Positions 24,517 through 32,718 of a stretch of 64,000 nucleotides of DNA are shown here, piece by piece. The position numbers and the translations under genes are program-made. The DNA is taken from NCBI RefSeq assembly GCF_947492455.1, contig NZ_CANLNB010000002.1, positions 124,001 through 188,000 on the forward strand, written 5' to 3'. Each line of letters starts with the position of its first letter. Within the stretch, counting starts at the first letter, position 1. The notes beneath the pieces were generated by a model. That model made no database searches and was not told where the DNA came from. It worked only from the letters and a program-made list of their open reading frames with translations. This stretch comes from an uncultured Aliiroseovarius sp. GTDB lineage: Bacteria > Pseudomonadota > Alphaproteobacteria > Rhodobacterales > Rhodobacteraceae.

Positions 24517-25524
24517 ATGACTACGCATTCGACCATACGCCAAGCAGCCCGCCTGTCCGTCGCCCCGATGATGGACTGGTCCGACCGCCATTGCCGGTAT
24601 TTCCACCGGCTGATGAGCCGTCACGCGCTGCTCTATACGGAAATGGTCACCGCACCCGCTTTGGTGCGGGGTGGGGCGCTGCATCTTCTGGATTATAATG
24701 CCGAAGAACACCCCGTGGCTGTTCAGCTTGGCGGCTCGGACCCGAAGGAACTCGCCGCGGCCACGAAGCTGTGTGTTGAGCGTGGCTATGACGAGGTGAA
24801 CCTGAATGTGGGCTGTCCCTCGGACCGGGTGCAGTCGGGTACCTTTGGTGCAGTCTTGATGCGCAACCCGGGATTGGTGGCGGACTGTATGGCTGCCATG
24901 AAAGACGCGGCGCAAGATATTGAAGTCACAGTGAAATGCCGTATCGGTGTAGACGAGCAAGAGCCCGAAGAGGTACTGCCGGACTTCCTTGAAACGGTCC
25001 AAGCCGCGGGTGTGAACCGCTTTACCATCCACGCGCGCAAAGCCTGGCTTCAGGGGCTCAGCCCGAAGGAGAACCGGGACATCCCCCCATTGGACTATCC
25101 GCTGGTGCACCGGATGAAAGAGGCCTTTCCGGATCTGCATCTGTCGATCAACGGTGGCATCACGACGCTCGAGGAAACCCGCGCGCATCTGGACGTCATG
25201 GACGGTGTGATGATCGGCCGAGCCGCCTATCACGACCCGGCAACCGTGCTGCTGGACGCTGATCAACAGATCTTTGGCGACACCACCCCCGGACGCTCAG
25301 CGCATGAGGTGGTCGAGGCGATGTATCCCTATATCGAAGCGCGCTTGGCCGAAGGCCTCCGTCTGCATTCGATCACTCGCCATATGCTGGGCATCTTCAC
25401 GGGCCGCCCGGGCGCCCGCAAATGGCGGCGCATTCTGTCAGAAGGCGCGCCGAAACCCGGGGCAGGGGTTGCGTTGGTCGCCGAAGCCCTGTCATCTGTG
25501 CCAGAACACGTCCCTGCCGACTGA
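24517..25524 (+). CDS. dusA: tRNA-dihydrouridine(20/20a) synthase
   Basis: A 335-residue FMN-dependent TIM-barrel enzyme that reduces U20/U20a in the tRNA D-loop. It opens with LSVAPMMDWSDRHCRYFHRL and has MVTAPALVRGG and the catalytic-site loop NLNVGCPSDRVQSGTFGAVL. Later come TVKCRIGVDEQE, FTIHARKAWLQGLSPKENR and INGGITTLEE, all typical of DusA rather than DusB or DusC. The helical tRNA-binding domain ends the protein. The tauE-like gene follows after 8 bases. Confidence 0.93.
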   Translation: MTTHSTIRQAARLSVAPMMDWSDRHCRYFHRLMSRHALLYTEMVTAPALVRGGALHLLDYNAEEHPVAVQLGGSDPKELAAATKLCVERGYDEVNLNVGCPSDRVQSGTFGAVLMRNPGLVADCMAAMKDAAQDIEVTVKCRIGVDEQEPEEVLPDFLETVQAAGVNRFTIHARKAWLQGLSPKENRDIPPLDYPLVHRMKEAFPDLHLSINGGITTLEETRAHLDVMDGVMIGRAAYHDPATVLLDADQQIFGDTTPGRSAHEVVEAMYPYIEARLAEGLRLHSITRHMLGIFTGRPGARKWRRILSEGAPKPGAGVALVAEALSSVPEHVPAD

Positions 25525-25532
25525 GGCCGTCT

Positions 25533-26357
25533 ATGCCTGATCTCTCACTCCTTTTGCCCATGACCGCGCTTTTGGCCGCGATCGGGGCTTTTGCGGGTGT
25601 CTTGGCCGGGCTTTTGGGGGTTGGCGGTGGGATCGTGCTGGTGCCCGCATTCTTCTACGCCTTCTCGGCGCTTGGCTATGGCTCAGACCAACTGATGCAG
25701 ATCTGTCTGGCGACCTCTTTGGCGACGATCATCGTGACGTCGGTCCGTTCGGTCTTGTCGCACAATGAAAAGGGTGCCGTGGATTGGGATATCCTGAAGG
25801 GCTGGGCGCCGGGGATTGCCGCGGGCGCACTGATCGGTGTGATCATCGCCTCGGGCCTGAAATCCGTTGTTTTGCAGGCGATTTTTGGCGTTCTTGGCCT
25901 GTGTATCGGCGCGTATTTGGGGCTTGGCAAAGCCCATTGGCGGCTGGCTGAAGATATGCCTAAAGGCCCAAAAGTGGCCATGCTCGCGCCCGTTCTGGGT
26001 TTCCTGTCAGTCCTGATGGGGATCGGAGGCGGCAGCTTCGGCGTGCCCCTGATGACCCTGCACGGACGGCCCATTCACCGGGCTGTGGCGACCGCTGCGG
26101 GATTTGGCGTGCTAATCGCCGTGCCCTCGGTTCTCGGGTTCCTGTTTGTCCAGATCGACCCAGTGGGACGGCCCCCTTGGACCATCGGCGCCGTGAACAT
26201 GCCGGCCTTCGTCTTGATCGTGTCGATGACCCTGTTCACCGCACCCTTGGGCGTAAAGCTGGCTCATGCAATGGATCCGAAGCCACTTAAGCGCGTATTT
26301 GCCGTGTTCCTGACACTCGTTGCGTTGAACATGCTGCGGAAGGCTTTGGGATGGTAG
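25533..26357 (+). CDS. TauE/SafE-family membrane exporter
   Basis: A 274-residue protein of about eight helices with two repeated halves, each opening with a Gly-rich loop: GVLAGLLGVGGGIVLVPAFF and LSVLMGIGGGSFGVPLMTLH. This is the TauE/SafE signature. Family members export sulfite, sulfoacetate or other organosulfur anions. The start at 25533 (MPDLSLLLPMTALL) is taken; the upstream ATG at 25422 lies inside dusA. It is 8 bases after dusA and overlaps the next gene by 7 bases. It lies only 2 kb beyond the sox-SulP region, so sulfite export is a fair guess. Confidence 0.87.
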   Translation: MPDLSLLLPMTALLAAIGAFAGVLAGLLGVGGGIVLVPAFFYAFSALGYGSDQLMQICLATSLATIIVTSVRSVLSHNEKGAVDWDILKGWAPGIAAGALIGVIIASGLKSVVLQAIFGVLGLCIGAYLGLGKAHWRLAEDMPKGPKVAMLAPVLGFLSVLMGIGGGSFGVPLMTLHGRPIHRAVATAAGFGVLIAVPSVLGFLFVQIDPVGRPPWTIGAVNMPAFVLIVSMTLFTAPLGVKLAHAMDPKPLKRVFAVFLTLVALNMLRKALGW

Positions 26358-27151
26358 ATGCCCTGCGCTCGGCGTTTGACCAGAACGGCTGGGTCAAGTT
26401 TGACTACGACGACGCCGTCGCCGCGTGGGTGGATCACGTCACACCGCTGGCGCGTGAAACGCGCAATGATCCCGACCAGATCGCAAAATGGCTGCGCGCC
26501 AATGGCACATGGTTTGTCGGCGTGAACGCCATCGCCAATGACGGGCAGGGACGTATCGGGGATGGGCCTGCGCTGACCGGCCAACTGCGTGATTTTATCG
26601 AGGCCCGTTTTGGGTGGCATGACTTGGACCGGGCGCAGGTGTCGATCACCTATCCCGGCTACCCTCAGAAAGACCCGCACGAGACCGATGCCGGGTTTCG
26701 CTATCGCCGCGACCGCGATGCTGCGCACTTGGACGGGTTAAAGCCCGAGCTGCCGGGCGGCGGGCGCTGTGTGGACGAGGCGCATGCCTATGTCGTCGGC
26801 ATCCCCCTAAACCACACGGATGACCGCGCCAGCCTGTTGGTTTTGTGGGAGGGCAGCCATCTGATCATGCGGAAAGCGATGCAAGAGGTGTTTGCGGACG
26901 TGCCCGCCGAGAAAATGCGCCGGCATGACGTCACCCAAGCCTATCAGGCGGCGCGGCGCGAGGTGTTCGAGACCTGTCCGCGTATCAAAGTTCACGCCAC
27001 GCCCGGCGAGGCCTATTTGCTGGATCGCTTCACGCTACATGGGGTCGCCCCGTGGCAGGATGGGGCAGAGGCCCCGGCCGAGGGCCGCATGATCGCCTAT
27101 TTCCGTCCGGATCTGCCCGGCGGCGTGTCCGACTGGCTTACCCGGCCTTAG
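26351..27151 (+). CDS. Phytanoyl-CoA dioxygenase-like (2OG-Fe fold) protein
   Basis: A 266-residue protein with the features of a 2-oxoglutarate/iron oxygenase: a His-Leu-Asp metal pair in RDAAHLDGLKPE (near 120), a distal His in DRFTLHGVAPW (near 228) and an Arg in GRMIAYFRP that could hold 2-oxoglutarate. A central NHTDDRASLLVLWEGSH strand supports the jelly-roll fold. The substrate is unknown. It overlaps the tauE stop by 7 bases (ATGGTAG), so the two are co-translated. It ends 14 bases inside the convergent thioesterase gene. Confidence 0.68.
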   Translation: MVDALRSAFDQNGWVKFDYDDAVAAWVDHVTPLARETRNDPDQIAKWLRANGTWFVGVNAIANDGQGRIGDGPALTGQLRDFIEARFGWHDLDRAQVSITYPGYPQKDPHETDAGFRYRRDRDAAHLDGLKPELPGGGRCVDEAHAYVVGIPLNHTDDRASLLVLWEGSHLIMRKAMQEVFADVPAEKMRRHDVTQAYQAARREVFETCPRIKVHATPGEAYLLDRFTLHGVAPWQDGAEAPAEGRMIAYFRPDLPGGVSDWLTRP

Positions 27152-27626
27152 TGGCCCCGTCCGCCGTCAATGCGGCAATCACCGCGGGGCTGAGCGGGCG
27201 TTTGGTCTTGCCGTCCTGTTCCAGCGTGACAATCACGGTCTCGCCCGAACAGCGCAGCTCGCCTTCAACCCAGACGCCGTATTCCAGCACGAACGAGCTG
27301 TTGCGGAAACTGGTACAGCGCGCCGTGACGACGAAGGTTTCGCCCAGAAACATCGGCTTGAAGTAGCGGGCTGCGTTGGTGGCCAGCACGACCTGCGGAT
27401 CGTCTTCCGAGTCGTAGCTGGTGACCGCATGGGCGTGGAAATAAGGGATGCGGATGTCCTCGAACCAGCGCAGATAGACGATGTTGTTCACGTGGTTCAG
27501 CGCGTCCAGCTCGTGAAACCGCACGCGGTCCGCTTGTCCGAAATTCCAACCCTCGGGCACGCCCGCGCGTTGCAACTGCTGTGCTGTCAGCGGTGTGACA
27601 AGCGGAGGGTCTGTGTGGACGAACAT
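27138..27626 (-). CDS. Acyl-CoA thioesterase, 4HBT hot-dog family
   Basis: A 162-residue hot-dog-fold protein. The family motif is HELDALNHVNNIVYLRWFED, with the Asp-Asn-His pattern of 4-hydroxybenzoyl-CoA thioesterase and YbgC/FadM-like enzymes. Later strands are LGETFVVTARCTSFRNSSFV and CSGETVIVTLEQ. It hydrolyses an acyl-CoA; the chain length is not known. The start at 27626 has CGAGG upstream. It is transcribed just after the tRNA-Gly gene on the same strand. Confidence 0.85.
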   Translation of the reverse strand: MFVHTDPPLVTPLTAQQLQRAGVPEGWNFGQADRVRFHELDALNHVNNIVYLRWFEDIRIPYFHAHAVTSYDSEDDPQVVLATNAARYFKPMFLGETFVVTARCTSFRNSSFVLEYGVWVEGELRCSGETVIVTLEQDGKTKRPLSPAVIAALTADGATKAG

Positions 27627-27660
27627 GGAAACCTCGACGGGTGGCGCTGGGGGGAAGGCT

Positions 27661-27734
27661 TGGAGCGGGTGAAGGGAATCGAACCCTCGTCGTCAGCTTG
27701 GGAAGCTGCTGCTCTACCATTGAGCTACACCCGC
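27661..27734 (-). tRNA. tRNA-Gly(CCC)
   Basis: The minus strand folds as a full cloverleaf: acceptor GCGGGTG/CACCCGC, D-stem GCTC/GAGC, anticodon loop TTCCCAA (anticodon CCC), T-arm GAGGG-TTCGATT-CCCTT and an encoded TCCA end. The first anticodon-stem pair is a G-A mismatch. Confidence 0.95.
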
Positions 27735-27786
27735 CTTACCCCTTGAGCTAAGCCAAGGGGCAGGGAATTTCAAGCGCTTATCGGAT

Positions 27787-29829
27787 TTAGCCCCGGCGAC
27801 GACGTCGGCGACGGCCGCCACCTTCTTCCTCTCCGCCACCCGTGTTGAAGCTGGGCTCGGGCAGGTCGACGACCGAGCGCAGGATCGGGAAGGGATCGGC
27901 CGAGTTCGGCATGGCCGAGGCGTTGACGAAATGCTCTTGGAACTTCTCTTCCACAGCGGTTTCGATCTTAGTGATTTTGCGGACGGTGTCCTCGATTTCG
28001 GCCCGTGCGGCGCGGTTCAGAAGCGCGATGCGCGCGCCTGTGCCCGCAGCGTTCCCCGCCGAGGTCACCTTGTCCAGCTCGCAATCCGGGATCATGCCCA
28101 GCACCATCGCGTGCTTGGCCGAGATATGCGCGCCAAACGCGCCCGCCAGCACCACGCGATCCACTTTGTCGACGCCGCGTTTGTCCATCAGCAGGCGTGC
28201 ACCGGAATAAAGCGCCGCTTTGGCCATCTGGATGGCGCGGATGTCGCCATTGGTGACGGTGATCGGCTTCTGATCTTCGTCCCCATCCCACAGGAGATAG
28301 GCATTGGTGCGGCCATCTGCAATACAACGCTCGGTCCCGGTTTGCTCGGCCGAACCGATCAGCCCGCCTGCATCCACCAGACCAGCCAGACGCATCTCGG
28401 CGATCACCTCGATAATACCAGAGCCACAAATGCCCGTGACGCCAGTCACAGCGGTCGCGGCGGCAAAACCCTCTTCATCGGACCAGATGTCGGACCCGAT
28501 AACTCGGAAACGGGGTTCTTTGGTGACGGGGTCGATCTCGACGCGTTCGATGGCCCCGGGGGCGGCACGTTGACCTGCACTGATCTGCGCGCCTTCGAAG
28601 GCGGGGCCGGTGGGCGAGGAACAGGCCAACACGCCGTCCTTGTCGCCCAGCAGGATCTCGGCATTGGTGCCTACGTCGACGACTAGTACGAGGTCGTCGG
28701 ACTTGTCCGGGGCTTCGGACAGGGCCACGGCGGCGGCATCTGCTCCCACATGGCCCGCGATACAAGGCAGCATGTAGAGACGGGCGAGGGGATGGATGGT
28801 CAGATCCACATCCATCGCCCGCAAACGCAGCGCGTCCGAGGTCGCCAGCGCGAAGGGCGCTTGCCCCAGCTCGAACGGGTCAATGCCAAGGAACAGGTGG
28901 TGCATGACCGGATTACAGACCACGACCACATCCATGATCAGGTGCTTGTCGATCTCGGCATCCGCGGCGATCTGGGTGAAAAGCGCATTCATCCCTTCGC
29001 GCACTGCATCGGTCATTTCTTGTGCGCCGTTTGCGTTCATCATCGAATAGCTGACGCGGCTCATCAGATCTTCGCCAAAGCGGATTTGCGGGTTCATCAG
29101 ACCTGACGAGGCGACAACCTCGCCGGTTGACATGTCACAGAGATGCGCGGCGATGGTGGTCGATCCAAGGTCCACAGCCATGCCATAGACGCTGCCTTCG
29201 TGATAACCGGGCCAGACATGCATGACGCGGGGCGGGTTTTCTTCGTCTCCCAGATGGACCGCGACGGTGACCTTCCATTCGCCTTTGCGTAGGCAGGGTT
29301 GTAGCGACGAAAGAATGTGAAGATCAGCTCGTACGCCTTTGATCTCCCACTGTTTTTCGAGTGCGGCTACAAGGCGTTCCAAATCGCCCGAGGGTTCGTG
29401 CATGTCGGGCTCTTCAACCTCGACATAGAACAATTTCACGACCGGATCCAACGTGATGTCTCGGGCCTCGGCGCGTTTGCGGACCACCTGTTTGTGGACC
29501 TGGCTTTCTGGCGGCACGTCGACCACGACGTCGCCCTGCACCGTGGCTTGACAGCCCAGTCGACGGCCCTTGGGGAGGCCGCGAATATCGTCATAGCGCT
29601 GCTCGACCTTGTTCCATTCCGACAGGGCGTCCTCTTCGACGGTGACGCCGTGCTTTGGAAACTCGCCAAAGCTGGGGGTGACCTGACATTTCGAACAGAT
29701 GCCACGCCCACCACAGACCGAGTCCAGATCCACGCCCAATTGGCGGGCTGCGGTTAGAATGGGGGTGCCAACCGGGAAGCGGCCCCGTTTGCCCGAGGGG
29801 GTGAAGATGACCAAAGGATCCTGAGACAT
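27787..29829 (-). CDS. RACo-like ferredoxin/ASKHA reductive activator of corrinoid proteins (DUF4445)
   Basis: A 680-residue protein. The N-terminal plant-type [2Fe-2S] domain has Cys39, Cys45, Cys48 and Cys93 (SVCGGRGICSKC; RRLGC). A linker leads to an ASKHA ATPase region (about 210-640) with MAVDLGSTTIAAHLCDMSTG, VVDVGTNAEILLG and VLAGAFGAHISAKHAM. RACo proteins use ATP to drive low-potential electron transfer that returns Co(II) corrinoid to active Co(I). It therefore serves B12-dependent methyl transfer, matching the methyl-THF methyltransferase at 31642-32712. The C-terminus is a Gly/Glu/Arg tail (GGGEEEGGGRRRRRRRG), similar to that protein's tail. AGGAAAG precedes the start. Confidence 0.88.
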   Translation of the reverse strand: MSQDPLVIFTPSGKRGRFPVGTPILTAARQLGVDLDSVCGGRGICSKCQVTPSFGEFPKHGVTVEEDALSEWNKVEQRYDDIRGLPKGRRLGCQATVQGDVVVDVPPESQVHKQVVRKRAEARDITLDPVVKLFYVEVEEPDMHEPSGDLERLVAALEKQWEIKGVRADLHILSSLQPCLRKGEWKVTVAVHLGDEENPPRVMHVWPGYHEGSVYGMAVDLGSTTIAAHLCDMSTGEVVASSGLMNPQIRFGEDLMSRVSYSMMNANGAQEMTDAVREGMNALFTQIAADAEIDKHLIMDVVVVCNPVMHHLFLGIDPFELGQAPFALATSDALRLRAMDVDLTIHPLARLYMLPCIAGHVGADAAAVALSEAPDKSDDLVLVVDVGTNAEILLGDKDGVLACSSPTGPAFEGAQISAGQRAAPGAIERVEIDPVTKEPRFRVIGSDIWSDEEGFAAATAVTGVTGICGSGIIEVIAEMRLAGLVDAGGLIGSAEQTGTERCIADGRTNAYLLWDGDEDQKPITVTNGDIRAIQMAKAALYSGARLLMDKRGVDKVDRVVLAGAFGAHISAKHAMVLGMIPDCELDKVTSAGNAAGTGARIALLNRAARAEIEDTVRKITKIETAVEEKFQEHFVNASAMPNSADPFPILRSVVDLPEPSFNTGGGEEEGGGRRRRRRRG

Positions 29830-29943
29830 TGCGCGCGTCTTTCCTGTTGATTTTCCATCAATTTAGGCGACACACCGGCATGCGCAATGCCTGCTTGCGG
29901 CATAAATGGACGGGAAACGCCGTTTTTTGTCTGTGCTGGGCAA

Positions 29944-31113
29944 TCAGCGCTCTTGTTCTGCCAGCCAATCCAGAATTTCGGCACGATCCCCGTCCAAAAG
30001 AGGTGCAGCGCCGGGATCCTGTGTGTCGTCCAGGCTGCTCATCTTGATCGGATTTCCTGCTGCGATGAACGGCTTGCCACCATCCGGGGCGGGCAGGTGT
30101 TTGACCATGTTGCGCGCCAGGATTTGCGGGTCTTGCATGGCTTCGGCGACGTTCTGAATTGGTCCGCATGGGATACCTTCTGCGGTCAGAAGCTCAAGCC
30201 AATGCGCGCGTGATTTTCCAAGGGTTACGGTCTCGATCCGGCGGCGCAGAAGCTGCACATTTTCACAGCGGGCGAGGTTGTTGGCGAATTCGGGGCGGGT
30301 GGCCCATTTCGGTTTGCCAAGCACATTGCACAGCTTCCCGAACAGAACGTCGTTGCCGCAAGCGATGACCATCAATCCATCGGCCGTATGATAGGTCTCG
30401 AACGGGGCGATAGAAGGGTGACGGGCACCGGAGGGCTCGGGCGGCGTGCCGGTTTCGCCGGTGATGGCAATCGCGTGTTCGATGATCGCCAACTGGCTGT
30501 CCAGCATCGCCACATCGACTTTCTGCCCCTTACCGGTCTTTTCACGCTGATAGAGCGCGGCCAGAAGCCCGTGGCCCAGAAACATGCCGGCAACAATGTC
30601 GCCGACCGAGGCCCCAACCCGTACGGGTTCGCGGTTCTTTTCGCCAGTGATCGACATGACGCCTCCACGCGCCTGTACCACCATGTCATAGGCTGGTTTT
30701 AGGGCGTCGGGCCCCGTGTGGCCAAAGCCCGAAACGGCGCCATAGATCAGATGCGGGTGGCGTTTGGACAGGGTGTCATAGCCATAGCCCAGCCGCTCCA
30801 TCACGCCGGGGCGGTAGTTCTCCATCACCACATCGACCTGCGCCAGAAGCCGTTCGAAGACGGCGCGATCCGCCTCGTCCTTCAGGTTCAGGGCAATTGA
30901 TTGCTTGTCGCGGTTGATCGTCGCAAAATAGGCGCTGTGCCCGTCGCGAAATGGCGGGAAATGCCGCGTGTCATCGCCGGTACCGGGCTGCTCGACCTTG
31001 ATCACCTTCGCCCCCAGATCCGACAGGATCATCGAGCAATAGGGTCCCGCCAGAACATGGGTTAGGTCCAAAATTGTGATCCCTTCAAGCGGAGGGCGGT
31101 TGGGTTTCGACAC
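29944..31113 (-). CDS. CaiB/BaiF-family (family III) CoA-transferase
   Basis: A 389-residue CoA-transferase that moves CoA between carboxylic acids. Motifs are LAGPYCSMILSDLGAKVIKV, the GTGDDTRHFPPF loop, VVMENYRPGVMERLGYGYD and GHGLLAALYQREKTGKGQKV with the following VAMLDSQ Asp. I take GTG at 31113 (MSKPNRPPLEG): AAGGA sits 8 bases before it, whereas an upstream TTG at 31119 would be only 2 bases away. The substrate is unknown. It lies between the two one-carbon genes and the RACo gene on the same strand, but 114 bases and a terminator separate it, so a shared role is uncertain. Confidence 0.87.
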   Translation of the reverse strand: MSKPNRPPLEGITILDLTHVLAGPYCSMILSDLGAKVIKVEQPGTGDDTRHFPPFRDGHSAYFATINRDKQSIALNLKDEADRAVFERLLAQVDVVMENYRPGVMERLGYGYDTLSKRHPHLIYGAVSGFGHTGPDALKPAYDMVVQARGGVMSITGEKNREPVRVGASVGDIVAGMFLGHGLLAALYQREKTGKGQKVDVAMLDSQLAIIEHAIAITGETGTPPEPSGARHPSIAPFETYHTADGLMVIACGNDVLFGKLCNVLGKPKWATRPEFANNLARCENVQLLRRRIETVTLGKSRAHWLELLTAEGIPCGPIQNVAEAMQDPQILARNMVKHLPAPDGGKPFIAAGNPIKMSSLDDTQDPGAAPLLDGDRAEILDWLAEQER

Positions 31114-31231
31114 GATCAATGTCCTTCTGTTCGCAGCGTTCTGGGACAGATAGCGCTCTCGTTATGGTGGTTTCCTTGCGGGAAATCAAATCTCTGGACC
31201 AGTTTTTGCATCCGCTCTGTAACATCCGCGC

Positions 31232-31259
31232 AAAAAAAAGCCCGCGACAAGCGCGGGCT
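31232..31259 (-). terminator. Terminator after the small lipoprotein gene
   Basis: AGCCCGCG / CGCGGGCT with a 5-base loop. Read on the minus strand it is followed by eight T, so it ends leftward transcription from the lipoprotein gene. Confidence 0.82.
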
Positions 31260-31279
31260 TTCTTTGGGGTAAACCACCA

Positions 31280-31405
31280 TTACATGGGGTTGCCCATTTT
31301 GTCATAGGTCGGCTCGGCGACGACCATGGGCTCGGGCTCGGGCTGGGTGGCGCAAGCGGCAAGGGTGGTCATCGCAACCAGAAGAAGCGTAGCGGTAACT
31401 TTCAT
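31280..31405 (-). CDS. 41-residue small lipoprotein
   Basis: A short frame: signal MKVTATLLLVAMTTLAAC with a lipobox (Leu-Ala-Ala-Cys18), then an acidic, Pro/Glu-rich mature peptide of 24 residues (CATQPEPEPMVVAEPTYD..., ending KMGNPM). The start follows CCGGAGTTAAATCC and a terminator lies 20 bases after the stop, which supports a real gene. Short lipoproteins of this kind are common in Rhodobacteraceae and have no known function. It resembles the entericidin-like size class in build only; I claim no homology. Confidence 0.7.
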   Translation of the reverse strand: MKVTATLLLVAMTTLAACATQPEPEPMVVAEPTYDKMGNPM

Positions 31406-31592
31406 GGATTTAACTCCGGCGTTATAGATCTAATTCGTGCGTTAAAAGCCCCGTGGTCCCCGAAATAAAATGTCCCGGGACGGAACAGCGAACAAGGTTG
31501 ATGATAGGCAAGTTCACAGATGACGCAAGCCAGAGCGGCGTCAAAGCGCGTTTTTTCCATGATTTTTGTGGATTTGGCACACATCAAAAGGA

Positions 31593-31619
31593 AAAGGCCC
31601 ACCAAAATGGCGGGCCTTT
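31593..31619 (-). terminator. Terminator after the methyl-THF methyltransferase gene
   Basis: AAAGGCCCACC / GGCGGGCCTTT on the plus strand (one G-T pair), loop of 5 bases, 22 bases after the stop; the minus-strand read continues into TTTTCCTTTTG. Confidence 0.8.
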
Positions 31620-31641
31620 GCATGTGTTTTATGTATCAGCC

Positions 31642-32712
31642 TTAGCCGCGACGGCGACGGCCACCGCGGCGGCCACCAGCACCACCGGCTTCGCCAGCAG
31701 GCTTGTTGAAGGCGATCCAGTTGGCGCCACCTTCGTCGTTGTTGGTCAGGAAGTTGGCGGCGCGGATGGCCTCCATTTCCTTACCTGCACGCGGCTTGGT
31801 CGAGCCCAGGTTGAAGATCTGGCAGATGGTTTCGTCATCCATGTCGTCCGGGATGATGATGCCCTTGGCTTCGATCTCGGCGCGTTTCTCTGCGAATTTC
31901 TTCGGACCCAGCGGGATTGCGACCGGGTTCATGATCGCCGAGGTCATACCGGTGGCCATGGCCATCGGCAGGAAGGCGTTGTTGATGCCGTGACGGTTCG
32001 GCAGACCGAACGAGATGTTCGACGCGCCACAGGTGGTGTTCACGCCCAGCTCGTCGCGCAGACGGCGGTTCAGTTCGAAGACCTGAAGGCCGGCAGTGCC
32101 CATTGCGCCGATGGGCATCACCAGCGGGTCAACCACGATGTCGTGGGCGGGGATGCCATAGTCAGCTGCGCGTTCCACGATTTTCTTGGCCACCGCAAAA
32201 CGCACTTCCGGGTCTTCCGAAATGCCGGTGTCGTCGTTCGAGATCGCAACAACAGGCACGTTGTACTTTTTGACCAGCGGCAGAACCATTTCCAGACGCT
32301 CTTCTTCGCCGGTGACCGAGTTCAAAAGAGGACGCCCGTTGGCGGCTTCCAGACCTGCTTCCAGCGCGCCGGGAACCGACGAGTCGATGCAGAGCGGGCA
32401 GTCGGTGACAGCTTGCACGGTCTCGACCAGTTTGCGCATCAGGTCGGGCTCGACAAAGTTGTTGTCGGCATAACGCGGGTCTTCGGCCATTTTGTTCGAG
32501 AACACAGCGCCCGAGTTGATGTCCAGAATGGTCGCGCCAGCAGCAACTTGTGCCAGAGCGTCGGCCTCAACGCGGCTGAAATCGTCGCGCTCCAGCTCTT
32601 CGTTCAGGATTTTGCGGCCAGTCGGGTTGATGCGCTCGCCGATCACGGAAAACGGCTGGTCAAAGCCGATGATCGAAGTCTTGGTCGCGCTTTCGACGAT
32701 GGTACGGGTCAT
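31642..32712 (-). CDS. Methyltetrahydrofolate:corrinoid methyltransferase-like protein (pterin-binding TIM barrel)
   Basis: A 356-residue protein of the pterin-binding family (AcsE/MtvC/MetH-domain type). It shows FSVIGERINPTGRKILNEEL, ATILDINSGAV, LCIDSSVPGALEAGL, GRPLLNSVTGEEERLEM and the VPVVAISNDDTG strand; then TTCGASNISFGLPNRHGINN. Such enzymes move a methyl group between THF and a corrinoid protein. The last ~20 residues are a Gly/Arg tail (GGAGGRRGGRRRRG), which family members elsewhere lack as far as I know and which resembles the RACo-like protein's end. It follows the MTHFR-like gene by 6 bases and is co-transcribed with it. Confidence 0.87.
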   Translation of the reverse strand: MTRTIVESATKTSIIGFDQPFSVIGERINPTGRKILNEELERDDFSRVEADALAQVAAGATILDINSGAVFSNKMAEDPRYADNNFVEPDLMRKLVETVQAVTDCPLCIDSSVPGALEAGLEAANGRPLLNSVTGEEERLEMVLPLVKKYNVPVVAISNDDTGISEDPEVRFAVAKKIVERAADYGIPAHDIVVDPLVMPIGAMGTAGLQVFELNRRLRDELGVNTTCGASNISFGLPNRHGINNAFLPMAMATGMTSAIMNPVAIPLGPKKFAEKRAEIEAKGIIIPDDMDDETICQIFNLGSTKPRAGKEMEAIRAANFLTNNDEGGANWIAFNKPAGEAGGAGGRRGGRRRRG

Positions 32713-32718
32713 TCTTGA

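Noticed and set aside
27661-27734. tRNA-Gly as an integration site of an island
   Set aside because: No integrase, direct repeat of the tRNA end or composition change is visible beside it.
29847-29861. TTGAT-N5-ATCAA as an FNR-type site before the RACo-like gene
   Set aside because: FNR sites need a 4-base spacer; this has 5 and lies too close to the start codon, so chance is likely.
31402-31623. A 73-codon minus-strand frame overlapping the lipoprotein start
   Set aside because: It crosses the terminator of the methyltransferase gene, has no ribosome site and no recognisable domain.
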